The notes under the pieces were generated by a model that worked only from the letters and a program-made list of their open reading frames with translations, did not search any database and was not told the origin of the DNA. From Flabesymbios commensalis (lineage: Eukaryota; Annelida; Polychaeta; Terebellida; Flabelligeridae): 64,000 nt of DNA. This document shows positions 12,401 to 24,279 of the stretch, one piece after another. The stretch lies in contig OZ024914.1 in the NCBI GenBank assembly GCA_964017125.1, forward strand, positions 30,749,149-30,813,148, given 5' to 3'. The translations under genes were made by a program, and so were the position numbers. Each line of letters starts with the position of its first letter. The stretch's first letter is position 1.

Positions 12401-12659
12401 TTATCAACAGATCAACCTCTACCTCTTATCACGTATTGTTTACGGAGGAGTGAAGCTTGCATCCAGTAACGGCTATTTACCCCAGCCAAAAGGAGACAAC
12501 TTCCGCTGGTTTTCGGCTGTTGTATGGGGTATCGTCCTCTGGATGTTCACATATCATCGTAAATTCTTGCAGCCGTCTCTTCAGAATTCCATGACATATC
12601 TGTATGACGACAGCGAAAAATGGCACAACATCAAAGATTTTTTAATTCATAATAAATAG
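9401..12659 (+). CDS. PXMP4: PXMP4, peroxisomal membrane protein 4 (exons 2-4)
   Basis: Three exons (9401-9463, 10127-10325, 12411-12659) join in phase to 170 codons plus stop. They align end to end with what I remember of vertebrate PXMP4/PMP24. Recognisable blocks are FPHALVMTWLF, ATYTHAKNLAQFVFMYK, NEQINLYLLSRIVYGG, GYLPQPKGDNFRW, AVVWGIVLWMFTYHR and the near-invariant C-terminal LQPSLQNSMTYLYDDS. The family is a Tim17/Tim22/Tim23/Pmp24-type integral peroxisomal membrane protein; its exact role is poorly known. The N-terminal 35-40 residues are missing. Exon 2 begins in phase 2, so a first exon must lie upstream, and I could not find it between 1 and 9400. All splice sites are GT-AG. Introns carry tandem repeats and family B palindromes. 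A polyadenylation-type AATAAA follows at about 12767. Confidence 0.95.
10127..10325 (+). CDS. PXMP4: PXMP4 exon 3
   Basis: Acceptor tttgttcttcag, donor gtgagt. The first base completes the proline codon from exon 2 and the exon ends on a codon boundary (...NYNKVNEQ). Encodes the central membrane region. Confidence 0.95.
10785..11260 (+). repeat. three tandem repeats of about 140-150 bp in PXMP4 intron
   Basis: Each unit carries a ggcgcaataactt-type phrase, agtttttcatgtatcc, aaatttgttatgcat, ttactaat, and ctcggacaagttca followed by aatggc. Starts at about 10782, 10921 and 11070. The style (GGCGCAA.AACTT plus AAAATGGC) resembles the longer array at 23290-24190. Confidence 0.85.
11396..11630. 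repeat. family B palindromic repeat copy
   Basis: Contains ttcacccactttaagttgca, then ctcgctaccgcgaccca, then a second half with tttgagaccaaacatttgc, aaatcttgatgtttaaac, cccaataacagtgat and gtagtcgcgcttgg. The same order recurs at 17848-18060 and 29051-29230. Confidence 0.75.
11753..11822. repeat. family B palindrome, short form
   Basis: Arms ttcacccacttgaagttgtg and cacaacttcaagtgactgaa surround tctcgctgacgcgatc. Confidence 0.8.
12411..12659 (+). CDS. PXMP4: PXMP4 exon 4 (last)
   Basis: Acceptor ttatcaacag; 82 codons and a TAG stop. Carries the strongly conserved C-terminus (LQPSLQNSMTYLYDDSEKWH). Confidence 0.96.
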   Translation: MNLYLLSRIVYGGVKLASSNGYLPQPKGDNFRWFSAVVWGIVLWMFTYHRKFLQPSLQNSMTYLYDDSEKWHNIKDFLIHNK

Positions 12660-12978
12660 AAAACCAAGCTCTATTCTAGTATAATTATTCTAATTTATTT
12701 TTGTCTCAGGTATGTTTTATACAAATGAGATTCAGTTTTCATTCCAATTGGTGGTTATTCTAGTATATAATAAATTGTAACATTTTTATGGGAAGCCTAT
12801 GCAATTCTGAAGATGAATTGCACTGTTCCATTTAAATTAGGTCCACAAACAAAAATATTCATAAGTGTAACCTTGCTAATGATTACATGAAAGTAGCTTT
12901 TTCTGCTCTGCACTTAGGCATAACCTATATGCATTGGATATGTTCACATGTATTGTTAAATATAGGGCCTACATATAA
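12660..12978. other. PXMP4 3' UTR and downstream flank
   Basis: AT-rich, with an AATAAA at about 12767 followed by more AT-rich sequence. Nothing else recognised. Confidence 0.55.
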
Positions 12979-13273
12979 GGCCTAAAAAAAATATTGTTTG
13001 TTTCCGATCCCCGACCGACCCTATCAAAACAAGTGAGACCCAAATTCATTTTATGAATTTTCTTTCAATTTTTTTTTTTTTTTTAGGAGTTAAGGGATGA
13101 GTCACCAACTGTAATCAAAGTAACTCTTACGTAAAGGTGAAGGGTGTCAAAAAACGTCCAACAAATCGTTAATTGGTTGAAGTGACAAAAAATAAAATTA
13201 AAATAAATTTCCCACCTACCCACTGGTTAAAATGACAACAAATCAGAAACAACATATGTTTTTTTTTGGCCTA
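12979..13273. repeat. MITE with GGCCTAAAAA termini
   Basis: The left end ggcctaaaaaaaatattgtt runs into tgtttccgat; the right end, reverse-complemented, reads taggccaaaaaaaaac then atatgttgtttctgat. A second copy lies in opposite orientation at 53018-53453, so both ends are supported by comparison. No coding capacity. Confidence 0.85.
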
Positions 13274-14810
13274 ATTTAGTATGTCTTGTACGAGATATTT
13301 ATTATGAAATTGTGGATGTTTTAATACTGGCTTGTAGCAAGGTATTGTGTACACAGGTCCCTTTTTCTATTTAATTGCTGTTAATTTCAACACAAGCAGT
13401 GTCTCAGATCTAATTATTATCAATTATGATACAGAATTATCTGCAAATTCAGAAAATGTATACTTTGTATGGTTTATTTTCTACTTCCAAAGATGTAAAT
13501 TTGAGCTTTATGTGCAAAAATGATGTATTTCAGGGTAAAAAATAGCTCTATTTTTATAAAACAAAATTTAAAAAAATATAACTTTTGATCACACAAATAT
13601 TCAAAGTAACATATTGTGACATATACTTGCTAGTTATAGTCTTAATTTTATAAAAGTGTGCAAAATGTGTTTTTTTCGCTATTTTTTTACAAAATGACAT
13701 ACTACTGTTCAGAGAAAGGGTAATTTCACTTTTCGTCTTTTTTTCAAAGTATTATTGTTAGAGCTCTTCTGTAAAATATAACAGACTAGGAATACAATTT
13801 CAGTAACTCAGTCACAACAGCCTTTCATTTTCACAACATTTACAGGTGTTATTACATCGGTTCAGTACAAAACAAATTTTGTACGCGCACATTCATCTGA
13901 CCACCGAAAATGTTCGTCAGTACGTCACGTTTTACATTTGTGGGTCTACAAAAAATTATTTCTGAGTTGTTTATTTTATACTTTACGCAGATAACACTTG
14001 TGTCAGTACACATAAACTCAGCTATAATATTACTCCTCAGATATTTTTTTTTTCCATTCCTTGGCCGATGAAGTTTGTTCGTCAGTACGTCACGTTTTCA
14101 GAAAATGCTATAATTTGACTTTTTAGTGTCAATAACCTACCCGATTGATGTAAATTTGAGTATGTAATATTACCCAGCAATGACAGAAACATATTAAATA
14201 ATAAAAATGTTACTTGCATATTTAATTACTTAGTAATGTACAAAATTCAGATGAAATTCAAGCTGTGATATGGCCTCTTAATGTCATTTAGAGTATTACA
14301 AGTACAGTAAGATATATAGTGAACAAGCATAATTGACCCTATACAAATCAGAATTTAACTTCAAATACCAATACAATTCAGTTCAATGTACTTCACTGAT
14401 GCATATAAAATTGTGTTTTTTTATGAAATATCACTGTATTCAGTAGGTATGATCTACTACAGTGAATTTAATATGTAAATAATTTAATAATATCTTGATT
14501 TTCCACTCAGACAGATGATTAAGTGTCATAAGGGTTTTGAGGTTTTTAAAAATTTATTTTGCAATTAGGTTGACATTATTTTATAATTATAAGTTCTTAG
14601 AAAAGAAATCAAGCAAATAATCTCTGACAGTCATATTGACATCCATGTCTTGTATGATGTGTTGTTTTTTATATTTATTGTAGCAGAAAATGTCTTTTTG
14701 TGACCCTAATTTAAGATTTCTAGGATTTCTGGTGTGATGGTTTACCATGAGGTACATATATACTAGTAGGCGCTTTCAGTCAGAACAGTATATAAAGGAG
14801 TGGAAGTTAT

Positions 14811-15119
14811 TTGTTTCATAATAATTATGAAGCCAAAGGAATAATTGAGATTAGAATTGACATGAACAAGAAGAAGGCTATGCTTCAAGAAGAAGGGACA
14901 CCACCTGCCAGGAAAAAAATCTACGCATATGTCAGCTGCAGAGAGAAAAAAATCACGCTTAAAGACGAGAGAAAGAAGATGACTGATGCTGAAAGGACAT
15001 GAGAACTAAAGGAGGAGGCAGTTATAGTAGTGGAGCATCAAGCTAAAGAGCTAAAGAAGGTAGAGAGCAGCAAAGGAAAACAGCACAGAAGTGGAATAAA
15101 GGCAAAAAACAAGGCTTAA
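14811..15119 (+). pseudogene. lysine/glutamate-rich open frame, unrecognised
   Basis: One frame reads through KKIYAYVSCREKKITLKDE, meets a stop, and continues with ELKEEAVIVVEHQAKELKKV and a basic end. Coiled-coil-like composition with a heptad feel; no known domain. It lies inside the 13329-16905 element and could be a remnant of an element-encoded DNA-binding protein. Could equally be chance. Confidence 0.25.
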
Positions 15120-16082
15120 ATCTGGCAACAAAAATTGAATGGAGCTGATTAGGACTGAAAGAAAATAACAAACTGTGAATCTGAGTGAAGCCATAAAAAA
15201 TTTTATGTCATTTACCTTAATTACTATTCAACTAAATAAATATAATGACAATGTGAAGGGAAAAAACATAATTACTATATAAACAGTAAATACAAGGGAA
15301 GGGGAATGGAACACCATACACGTCTGTAATTAGTATATCCTACTAATTACCATTCTGACCTCAGAGATTATATCTCTGATACCACACGCTCATTTCGCCG
15401 TATGCACGCATGGCGATTGACCAGATTTATCAGCCGCTAGTGAGCGTTACCACGTGATTTTATAACCATTCCTATAACCACGGAACTATTTTGGTGTTCA
15501 CTTCAACTCATTACTTATCCTTTTTTCAATATTTAATTTGATCTTAGAGTTTGTTACAGGTAAGGGCTATTTATTTTGTTTAGTAGTGGATAAATTGAAC
15601 CAGCACAATTCGCATGTCATTCAGTATTTTATATTTGCCAGTGTTTTGAAGCCGATTGTAAATTCTGTCAGAAAAATGTAAACATGGACCTTCTCACAGC
15701 AGCGCGTAGGCAGAAAAAGTAATCCATTGAATGTTTTCTATTTCTATGTGAATATAAACTTAAATGTGGCGGAGTAGTGGTGTTTTATATTTGCCATATA
15801 TATTCAGGACACTCAAGCGTGTTTATAAGCCTATAGTTGTTATATCAACAAAACTGCTCAAAATGAGCAGTTTTTGTCGAAACATGGCGTGTGGTTACAG
15901 AGAGAGAGCGGGGTTGACCTGAGCGACATCTATGTGTGGAGAATGACTAATTACATGTACTACTAAATATAATGACAAGAGGAATAGAATATAAATATTA
16001 TAAATATTACTATTCAACTAATAAATATAATATATTTGAAAAAAATCTACTAATTTAATTTACATAAATTTTTCATTACATT

Positions 16083-16121
16083 TGGGTGCTCTGAGGGAAA
16101 TGACATTTCCCTCAGAGTACC
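16083..16121. repeat. near-perfect 39-bp palindrome
   Basis: ggtgctctgagggaaatg is followed almost at once by its reverse complement acatttccctcagagtacc, with about one mismatch per arm. Confidence 0.85.
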
Positions 16122-17847
16122 CTGCCACTGGAAGGTGTTATGATTAACCGAGGAAAATAGAAAGTCTTTCTATATTCATTGGATCAACGTTTAGCATCAC
16201 CAGTCTGAAAATGATCCTGAACTTCCTATGTAAGCAAAATTAATGTAAAAGTGATATACTTCAGTTCAAAAGTAAAAAAATATAGATGATATCAGTAAAA
16301 TAATATAATTGTATTATGATACATGTGAATATTTAGCTATTATATGAAAACGTGACGTACTGACGAACACATGTACCGTCATGTGTTTGTCTTCCTTAGA
16401 ACACCTAAATTGACACTTTTGTCACCATGAATTCAAATTATAAAGTTAAACATATGGGTTACCACTTCCTATACTCAGGTTACTTTAATTTTCTTACATT
16501 CCTCCTTTTTCCCATGTGTATCTGACTTGTATTATTTTCTAATATCAGAAATATGCATGAAAAGCTTAATTGTGCAAAAGGTAGTGCAACATTTACTGTT
16601 AACTTTTTTACAGCCAGCTTTGTATTCTATGTAACTTAGCTCTGAAAAAAATTAGATGAATAAAAAATGTAATTTAAAATATTTCTTAAGGTGCATAAAC
16701 TGATAAAAATAGCATATTTCGTAGATGAGGGGTTATTTTTGATTGAACATAGTTAAAAACTGGATAAGAAAAGAGCTCCAATTCAAATGGCTTCTAAATC
16801 TATGTATCTTATTCTTTAAAAATGCTTTGCCACTGAAGTCTAGAGTTATGGTTTATTTTTGGTCAATTTTGCCAGATCCGTGTACACAATACCTTGCTAC
16901 AAGCCTACTGAGAGTAAATACCTTTCATTTTGTCTGGCATGGAGATGGTGCATATTTTATTTACTAAAACATGTACATGTGATTATATAGATAAATATAT
17001 AAAACGTATTTATGAATACTTCAGGTGGCATTCTTTTTAGGATCAAATATGTACCAAAATGTTTAGGCACATATTTAGACCGCTCAATAATATTTACCAG
17101 TAAATTTATTTGTAAATATTGGCCATGTATTTGACCATAGATTGAACTGTGACTAAATAACATGTTGTAGCCATTTTTCACTACAATAAAAAACATTGAT
17201 TATGTTAATATCAAGGTATATGTTTGGTGAATTGATGGCTCAAGAGTGTGCACATTTTTTAATCTTTAAAAATTGTCTAAAAAGCTAATTACATATACTA
17301 CATAGTATATTATGTGATAAAATAATGTCCCACTCTTCTGCTACGCATTTGCACATGTCGAAACAATGAAAAATGAATCTGTGTTACTATGTTTCAAGAG
17401 GCAATAACTAGACTGACATATTTTTTTATAGAAAAAAAGCAAAGTAACGGTTACAGATGTACAGGTGTATATACATATATACAAAATTCTACAATAACTT
17501 TCTGTAAATATTTAGACCCATCCATCTCCATGTCAGACTCTGAGTATGTTTATGTGTTGTTTTAAGTAAGTGTGTACAATTTTAATTGATTAGTTGGAGA
17601 GGTTACATGTAAGTTGTGAAAATATTTTTACTAGGCGAATGTACAGCTGACATTATTTCACAATGTTTACAAGTCATTTGTAGTTTTTGGAGCTATTGTG
17701 ACAAACATGTGACGACTGTGACATTGGTAACCCCAAGAACCTACAATGTTTTAATCATGTTTCTATTCCTGCCTTTGATAATATGACCATGTTCTATCTG
17801 AATATTTACATGTATAACCACCTTAGCCTTTTACCCACCAAGTTAGC

Positions 17848-18060
17848 GGAGGTAAATTTTCAATCCACTTAAAGTTGTATTTGGCTATCCCGACAAACAA
17901 CTTCAAGTGAGTGAAAATTAATCGTACGTGTATTTGTTTATTTTGAGACAAAACATTGGCAAATCTTGATGTTTAAACACTCATTTAATTTCTAATAACT
18001 GTGATTTAACTTTCTAATAAAACAGAATACAAAAGATTATAGTCATGTTTAGCAGAGAAA
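17848..18060. repeat. family B palindromic repeat copy
   Basis: The arm ccacttaaagttgta pairs with acaacttcaagtgagtgaaa across ggctatcccgac. The second half has tttgagacaaaacattggc, aaatcttgatgtttaaac and ttatagtcatgtttagc. Confidence 0.75.
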
Positions 18061-18554
18061 GTGTTAGTTATGAAAGTGAACTTAATTTCCTACTTCATAT
18101 ACTGTTTAAAACCTTTATCTGCTATCAGAAATGCATGTATTATGCTTTACTGCTGCCTTTGTTACACACAACAAATATGTCACATTTCTTCCATATCAGT
18201 TTAGCTGTGCTCTGATTAGTCGATTACTAACTCTTAACTCTCTGCAGTCCGATGCTGTTACAATTTTATTAAAGGGACCCCGCGGGATGAGACATTTTCA
18301 AATTTGTCAATTTTGAAAATTTAATTTATATGAAGCCATATAACCTACTGATCTTAACTACAATCCAAAAAAGTCAAAAAACTATTTTAATGCACCAAAA
18401 AAGAGTGAAATAGTTATATTTCCACGTCGTATACTGCCATGTAAGCAAAACAAGTCAGCAATATACAGTACTTTTCACCACATATTCCCACGTCTTGGAC
18501 GGCGAGATAAAAGCAATCGCCGCTAATTGGTGTCTTATAGTCAGGACATTGGGG

Positions 18555-18640
18555 GATACACCTGCAGCACTGATTGTATGCCCAACGCTGGGCCGACGGC
18601 ATCAACATGTGGCCCAATGCTGTAGGAACATCCAATCGTT
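18555..18640. repeat. palindromic family A, degenerate copy
   Basis: The centre reads cccaacgctgggccgacggc, then atcaacatgtggcccaatgc. Outer arms are poorly kept. Confidence 0.55.
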
Positions 18641-20936
18641 CTTTAGCATGTGTTTAGGTATACACAAAGTTTTGTTTGGGTTTTAAGTTGATTCGTAGAA
18701 ATGTTGATAAAAAATATTTCTAAAAATGTAAAAACTCTGAAAAAAATAAAATTATAATCTGTGAGATGCACTACTTCATTACAAAAATAAAAACGAAAAT
18801 TGATGTCATTAAGATGCTTTAAGATCTAAATGGTTTTTTTTTTTATTATTTTTTTTAAAAACTAAATCGATGGTTCTGAAATGACCTGAGCTTGAAACAC
18901 ACACAGGTGCAAAATGCTGAGATTAAAAACATATTAAATTTTTGCCATATAATTATGATGAATACATTTTTTTTTTAATTGGTGTCTTTATCACACATTA
19001 AAATGGAAGTTTACTAGGATTGTCAGATTAACTGTAAAATATGTGAATGGCAATAAGGCGCCAGTAGCAGTTTAATTTGTTTTTTACAAATAGACATTTT
19101 ATGAGTAGAATTGGAGTGTTTGAACAGTAGAACCAGGTAATTGACACAATCAGATTCAGTAAATACTGATTTAAATTAATGTTCAAATAAATATTCGTGT
19201 GGTAATGTAAGCATCATTAAGATATGTCAGATTTTAAATTTCCACAGAAACTTTAGGCTTTATTATAGGGCCAATATATGTAAGTATTACTGTTCGTAAT
19301 CATAATAATTATGAGAAAATATGCAGACCTCTGGCAAATAATGTAGCCTTTATGTGACAAATTATTCATCACTACATGATCCACCTACTGTGACATAAAT
19401 ATGTAAAAAACCTATCAATTTGCTACATTCATTTAGTGAAACTGTGAATGCATATGACCATAAAGTCATCTCTAACTAAGAAAATCAATGGTATGTGGGT
19501 GATATAATGAAGATAAATAAATTCCCACCTCAATGAGACGGAAAATGAGATTACCCCATCAAGCCTGAATTTACATCTGTAATCTTCATCCACTGCAAAC
19601 CTCCAATTGCTGTCAAAATTCTCGACTTGTTATTACTAAAACAGTTCCATTTTCGTTCTAAAACCTGTAGGGATAACATGCGAAAGAGCTGTGTGATAGG
19701 AACTTTCATAATGGTTCATATAATATATACGCTATATATCTGCTACTCATTTGCTTGGCTCTTAACTTTTGATGACATCCCGGCAAACATGATATAATAA
19801 AACCACGAACAATTCGGTATGCTCTACTTGTTACCAATTTACATCAGCACTCGTATTTAGACAGCCTTGTCATGATGCACTGTTTTTTGTCGGGGTTTTT
19901 TTGTAGTTGACTATATTCTCAACTATTGGGATACATCCATGCAACCAGTATTGTTATTGTACAATTTTACGCAGGCTTATTGTAGGGAATTTTGTATTTT
20001 ATTTAAATTAAGCTGACCATTGTCTTCCAAAAGCCTTGAATTATTATGTGTATTATAATTTATTCAATCGTCAATCACGTTCCACTATACCAATTACATA
20101 CTGATATATATATATATGATGTGTAGATGTAATAATATCTGTTTATGGCTTTGTGGAATAATTTATATATATTATCAAATTTGTCATTGTCAAAGTTTAC
20201 AGAAATTTATTAAAACGTGTCCATGTCCATAACTTTTTAACAGTTCGTACCTTGACTTTCAATGAAAGAAACAAGACGAATTCATCAACTTTTATCTTTT
20301 AATTTCCTCTCGTATTTGAAATATTTATTGCGCTTTAGTACTGTCTATATCGACAGGTTTGCTTGTGTTCTTTTTTCGTTTCAAGAATGTAGGGCTAGTA
20401 GCTCAGCAAACAAAATACATCGATTCAACGTTGTTTAACTTCGGCCACAGGAGAAAAAACCGTTCAATCGCAAATTTATACGCAATTTATCTATAGACGC
20501 AATCCGATAATTGATAAAATTTCTGCTCATTTATGCCGTATTATTTCAATGTTTAAATTTCTTGTTACGTTTTTAATAAAGTGAATGTGTACGAATCAAA
20601 AGTGTTTGCTTTGTATTTGTTTTTAAAATAGAGCGATGTGTCTTCAGATAATCCTAGATTAGGTGTGTTGTTGTGTGCATGGAATTGTAACATTTAATTA
20701 TTATGGTGTGCGTGCTCTGACACGATCTTATACTTCGGTTACAATGACCCGTACGAACGCCATGGCAACGATTTTTGGAGCATTTCTACTCGTTTGTTTT
20801 GACTAGATTAGCACTAAGTAACATTTCACATTAAGCTAGCTAGCATTGCTCAAACATAGGCCGGTCCAAGTGAATGAGAAGATATGACTTTTAACATGGC
20901 GATCATATTTAACGCTTTATTTCAGACGATAATTGT

Positions 20937-21297
20937 TTGTTGACAAATTGTTGTTATACAGCAACTCAATTAATCTTGAACAGAAGGAGCCGCTCACACT
21001 GGAACGGTGAATACGACGGTTTGTATAAACCTACTTCAATGAAATATGATTTGAGCTGTTTTGATATCCAGGGCGTGTGCGTAAATGTTGCGTCTGTCCT
21101 GCAGGCCAAATCTGTGAAGGAAATTCCTCCAAAATTATACCACGTGCCCATCCTGCATCCTGGTTCCCGAGCTGAATTTTTAGAATTGACTGAAACGCTG
21201 CGACTCTTGATTTGAAATGGATCTTGTCTCGTTCTTCTTCTGACTTCCTCAATTGTGGTGGACCGAAATGGCTACAGAGGTGATGGGAGGCCATCAT
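20937..21297. other. overlapping open frames on both strands, function unknown
   Basis: The plus strand reads 92 residues without a stop (20937-21215), the minus strand 88 (21031-21297, rich in charged residues: RKSEEERDKIHFKSRVAAFQ). Local base composition is less AT-rich than the flanks. Either could be a lineage-specific exon, but neither matches a family I know and neither shows convincing splice sites. Treat as unproven. Confidence 0.2.
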
Positions 21298-21819
21298 GTT
21301 TAAAATAAAATTACCTATTTTAACTTTACTTTATCAATAAAATTTGATATTTGTTATTATGGTTGTGCATATACAGTGCTCCAAACTGTTCAAACGAATG
21401 GAGTATACAGTGCTGCCTAAAACGGTACTGTGCACTATAAAGAACCCTTGAAGTCATTCGAAATAAAAGTGGGGCATAGTCCCGATTTCGGGCTTCCTTC
21501 TGTCGCAATATTGCCATGATTGTGCAGGAAGCGACGTAAAGCAATATTCACATCAATCAAATTTATATTTTGGTCCCATTTTTTACTCCTAAAATTCAAA
21601 TTTGTTATGTGAACGTAATACTAGTGACCGCTAACCCTATGTGTGCTACATGCATAAATTGGATGGGGTTATCTAGTTCAATAGAAATATATATTGTATT
21701 TTTAGCCAAAAGTGATATATTTTTCTCGGTGATGAAATGTATTTGTTTCATTAGAAGCAGAAATGTAATTAAGATAAATGAATTTGCAAGAATAACTGGC
21801 ATGTATCACATCAATATCT
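21298..21819. other. repeat-derived flank
   Basis: Contains a SINE 3' half (21370-21556). The rest has no recognised content. Confidence 0.5.
21370..21556 (+). repeat. 5'-truncated SINE copy
   Basis: The order atacagtgctccaaactgtt, actataaagaac, gagtcattc-like, ggcatagtc, cgcaatattg, catgattgtgca, gtaaagcaatattcac matches the 3' part of the full SINE at 35609-35880. The tRNA-like head is absent here. Confidence 0.8.
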
Positions 21820-22885
21820 GGTTACCTTCATAACCCCTCGACCTTCGACCCTCAGCCCACAACCCCTCGACCCACAACCCCCTCGACCCACAACCATTCC
21901 GAATTACCCCCTCGACCAAAGTTGAAAATGGATAATTTAGGTTTAGTTTATAATCGTGTAAGGCCTATTGGTGGACCCTTTTCATTTATATTGTAGGCTC
22001 AATTTGTGTTTTTGTTATTAGGCCCTATATTAACAAATAGGGCATAATAGATTCCGTGTCGGTAGACCTATATCTTATTCATATGCGTGCGGCGTTTACA
22101 AGCCAAAGCGTCCCTGTGCAGACAATGTTGTGCCACCTGTGGAGATGCTGGCCCAGTATTGAGACAACATTGGGTGAATTTCCCGTGTCAGCGAGTGTGT
22201 TGGCTTTGATGCCCGCTACAGCACACATGTTCTCTATATCTATAAATAGATTCACTCACCGGGCTACATGTAGCTGATACAATGAAGTATGGGGGAGGGG
22301 GTCTTATGTAGCAGTGTTTTCACGGAGTAGCCATTTAAAAGGAATTCCGGTGACGTCACTGTGTTTCACAGAATATGGCTACATTGTAAAGGTAGGCGTA
22401 CATTTCTAGAGGGCCATGCACCATTCAATCGGCGGAGGGTGGGGGGGAGTGGAATATTTTAAAATAAATCCCCAGACAGGCTCTTTATGAAATAAATGAT
22501 ATACCCCCCCCCCCCCCGGATATTGAATAGTTTTGTTGACAATAATTATATAATTGATTTAACAGCCTGAAATTGGTCCCATATGCATGGTGACTTGAAG
22601 TTCCCGGAACGTGGGAACTTTTGAACGTTAGAACTTCGGGAAGTTCCCGATATAAAGGGCCTATTAGGCCTACTTGAAGTAGAAATATTTGGTTACTAGC
22701 CTGTCTGACACTTCGTTTCCATTTTCGGGCTGTGACCCGCGACCTTGCCCGCTATTTGGCTACCATCTAATGGACTAACAAATATTTTATTGTTATTGTG
22801 GGTCGAGGGGGTTGTGGGTCGAGGGTCAAAGGTCGAGGGTTGTGGGTGAGGGTTCGAGGGGGTTGAGGGGGTTATGAAGGTAACC
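21820..22885. mobile_element. 1066-bp foldback element with 9-bp target duplication, MULE-like by TSD
   Basis: The left end reads ggttaccttcataacccct; the right end is its inverse, agggggttatgaaggtaacc. TCAATATCT stands directly outside both ends (21811-21819 and 22886-22894) as a 9-bp target-site duplication. Each end continues into short repeats of ctcgacccacaacccc (left) and gggttgtgggtcgaggg (right). There is no transposase. A 9-bp duplication is typical of Mutator-like elements (known), so a non-autonomous MULE is inferred. A family A palindrome sits inside. Confidence 0.88.
22100..22195. repeat. palindromic family A inside the foldback element
   Basis: The arms agacaatgttgtgcc and ggcccagtattgagacaaca meet at acctgtggagatgct, with outer cgtccctgtg / cccgtgtcagc ends. 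Confidence 0.65.
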
Positions 22886-22945
22886 TCAATATCTTGGCGG
22901 CAGATCATTGGCCATACAAGGAATCATGCATGTTATAGGGCCCTA

Positions 22946-23167
22946 CAGTGGCGAATCCAGAGAGGGGCGAAGCCGGCGCGCGCCCCCTGTTCAGGGTTCC
23001 AAAACAAAAAATCCACCATATTTGGAACGAAATATCCTCTAGAATGTGTAAATTGAGACCTAATATTTTTTCGGGGGATCATGCGTCTCTATAGCATCTA
23101 GCTGTTATGTGTATAAATTCTTTCAAAAAATCAGCCCCTCATCTGTCAGTTCCTGGATCCGCCACTG
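22946..23167. mobile_element. 222-bp MITE with CAGTGGCG termini and CCCTA duplication
   Basis: The left end cagtggcgaatccagaga and the right end tcctggatccgccactg are inverse. CCCTA flanks both sides (22941-22945, 23168-23172). The same terminus (cagtggcggatccagg) is seen alone at about 33467. No coding sequence. Confidence 0.85.
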
Positions 23168-23289
23168 CCCTACGTTTTTCAATATTCTATAAGTGACAAC
23201 GGACGAATAGCGCAGAATAAGGTGCTACCTCTAACCTGATAATTTTTCTCCCCCCTTACCGTAAGGTAAGGGGGATTTTAGTCTGCCAG

Positions 23290-24190
23290 GATTCTGCACG
23301 GCGTCACGTTTTCTTGTGGGCGCAAGAACTCGAAAAATACTGTTCATTTTTTTTCGAAATTTTAAAATGACATTCCTAGCGACATGGGGATGGGCAAGTG
23401 ATTTTTCTAGTTGCTACCAAAATTGAAAATGGCCATCAGAGGTGGACTCCAAAAAATGTTGTGGTTGCAAAAACTTAAAGTCAGAAATTATTCAAATTCC
23501 CCACCATATGGAGATGTGTAGGTGACTTTTTCAAGGTTTAACTGAAATTCAAAATGGCCGCCACGGATCAACTTCAATTTTTTATGGGCGCGAAAACTCA
23601 AAAAAATAATTTGGTCGTTTTAAAAAAAAAATAACATTACATTCCTAGCAACATGGGGATGTGCACGTGATTTTTTAAAGATGCTACCAAAATTCAAAAT
23701 GGCCGCCAGGGGTCAACACCAATTTTGTTTGTGGCCCAAAAAATGGAAAACTTGAAGTCAGAAATTTTTCAAATTTTACTATCACATTCCCCACCATATG
23801 GAAATGTGGAGGTGAGTTTTTCAAGCTGTTACTGCAATTCATAATGGCCGCCACGGATCAACTTCAATTTTTTTGTGGGCGCAAAAACTCTAAAACTTAA
23901 AGTCATAAATTATTCAAATTTCACTATCACATTCCCCCACGGGATGGAGATGTGCAGGTGATTTTTGTAGGCTTTTACAGAAATTCAAAATGGCCGCCAT
24001 GGATGAACTTCATATTTGTTTGTGGGCGCAAAAACTAAAAAAATGATGTCAGAAATAATTTACAATCACATTACCCACCATCTTGAAATGTCAGGTGATT
24101 TTACTGTAATTTAAAATGGCAACCATAAGTCGACTTTTTAAATATCTGTGACCGCAAAAACCCTAACCTAATTTATGGCGAAGAATATTA
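23290..24190 (+). repeat. about seven tandem repeats of about 145 bp
   Basis: A phrase like gtgggcgcaaaaactc recurs at about 23316, 23460, 23584, 23730, 23874, 24020 and 24149. Between copies run cacattccccaccat, ggagatgtgcaggtgattt and attcaaaatggccgcc in the same order. Period about 130-147 bp, moderately diverged. Confidence 0.85.
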
Positions 24191-24279
24191 AAGGACTTGA
24201 GGCCTCTTGTTTTGTTATAATGTTCGGAGGAATAATTGTACAATTCCAGTTAAATCAACGCTACCAGTTTGCTTGGTGG

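Larger units (their letters stand above)
13329..16905. mobile_element. 3.58 kb element with 26-bp perfect TIRs and TACT duplication
   Basis: The 26 bases at 13329-13354 (ggcttgtagcaaggtattgt and on) reappear exactly as the reverse complement at 16880-16905. TACT immediately precedes the left end and follows the right end, as a 4-bp target-site duplication. The phrase ttcgtcagtacgtcacg occurs inside twice directly (about 13915 and 14081) and once inverted (about 16349), so internal subterminal repeats exist. The only coding-like stretch is a lysine-rich frame at 14811-15120. A 4-bp duplication fits several cut-and-paste superfamilies, and I cannot choose among them. Confidence 0.8.
16910..20936. 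other. 4 kb without a recognised gene
   Basis: AT-rich. Holds a family B copy (17848-18060), a family A copy (18555-18640) and poly-T/poly-A runs. The part from 20650 to 20930 is less AT-rich and could be a promoter region, but no exon can be defended. Confidence 0.5.

Noticed and set aside
18414-18686. Short frames on both strands around 18.5 kb
   Set aside because: They overlap a degenerate family A palindrome and show no protein features.
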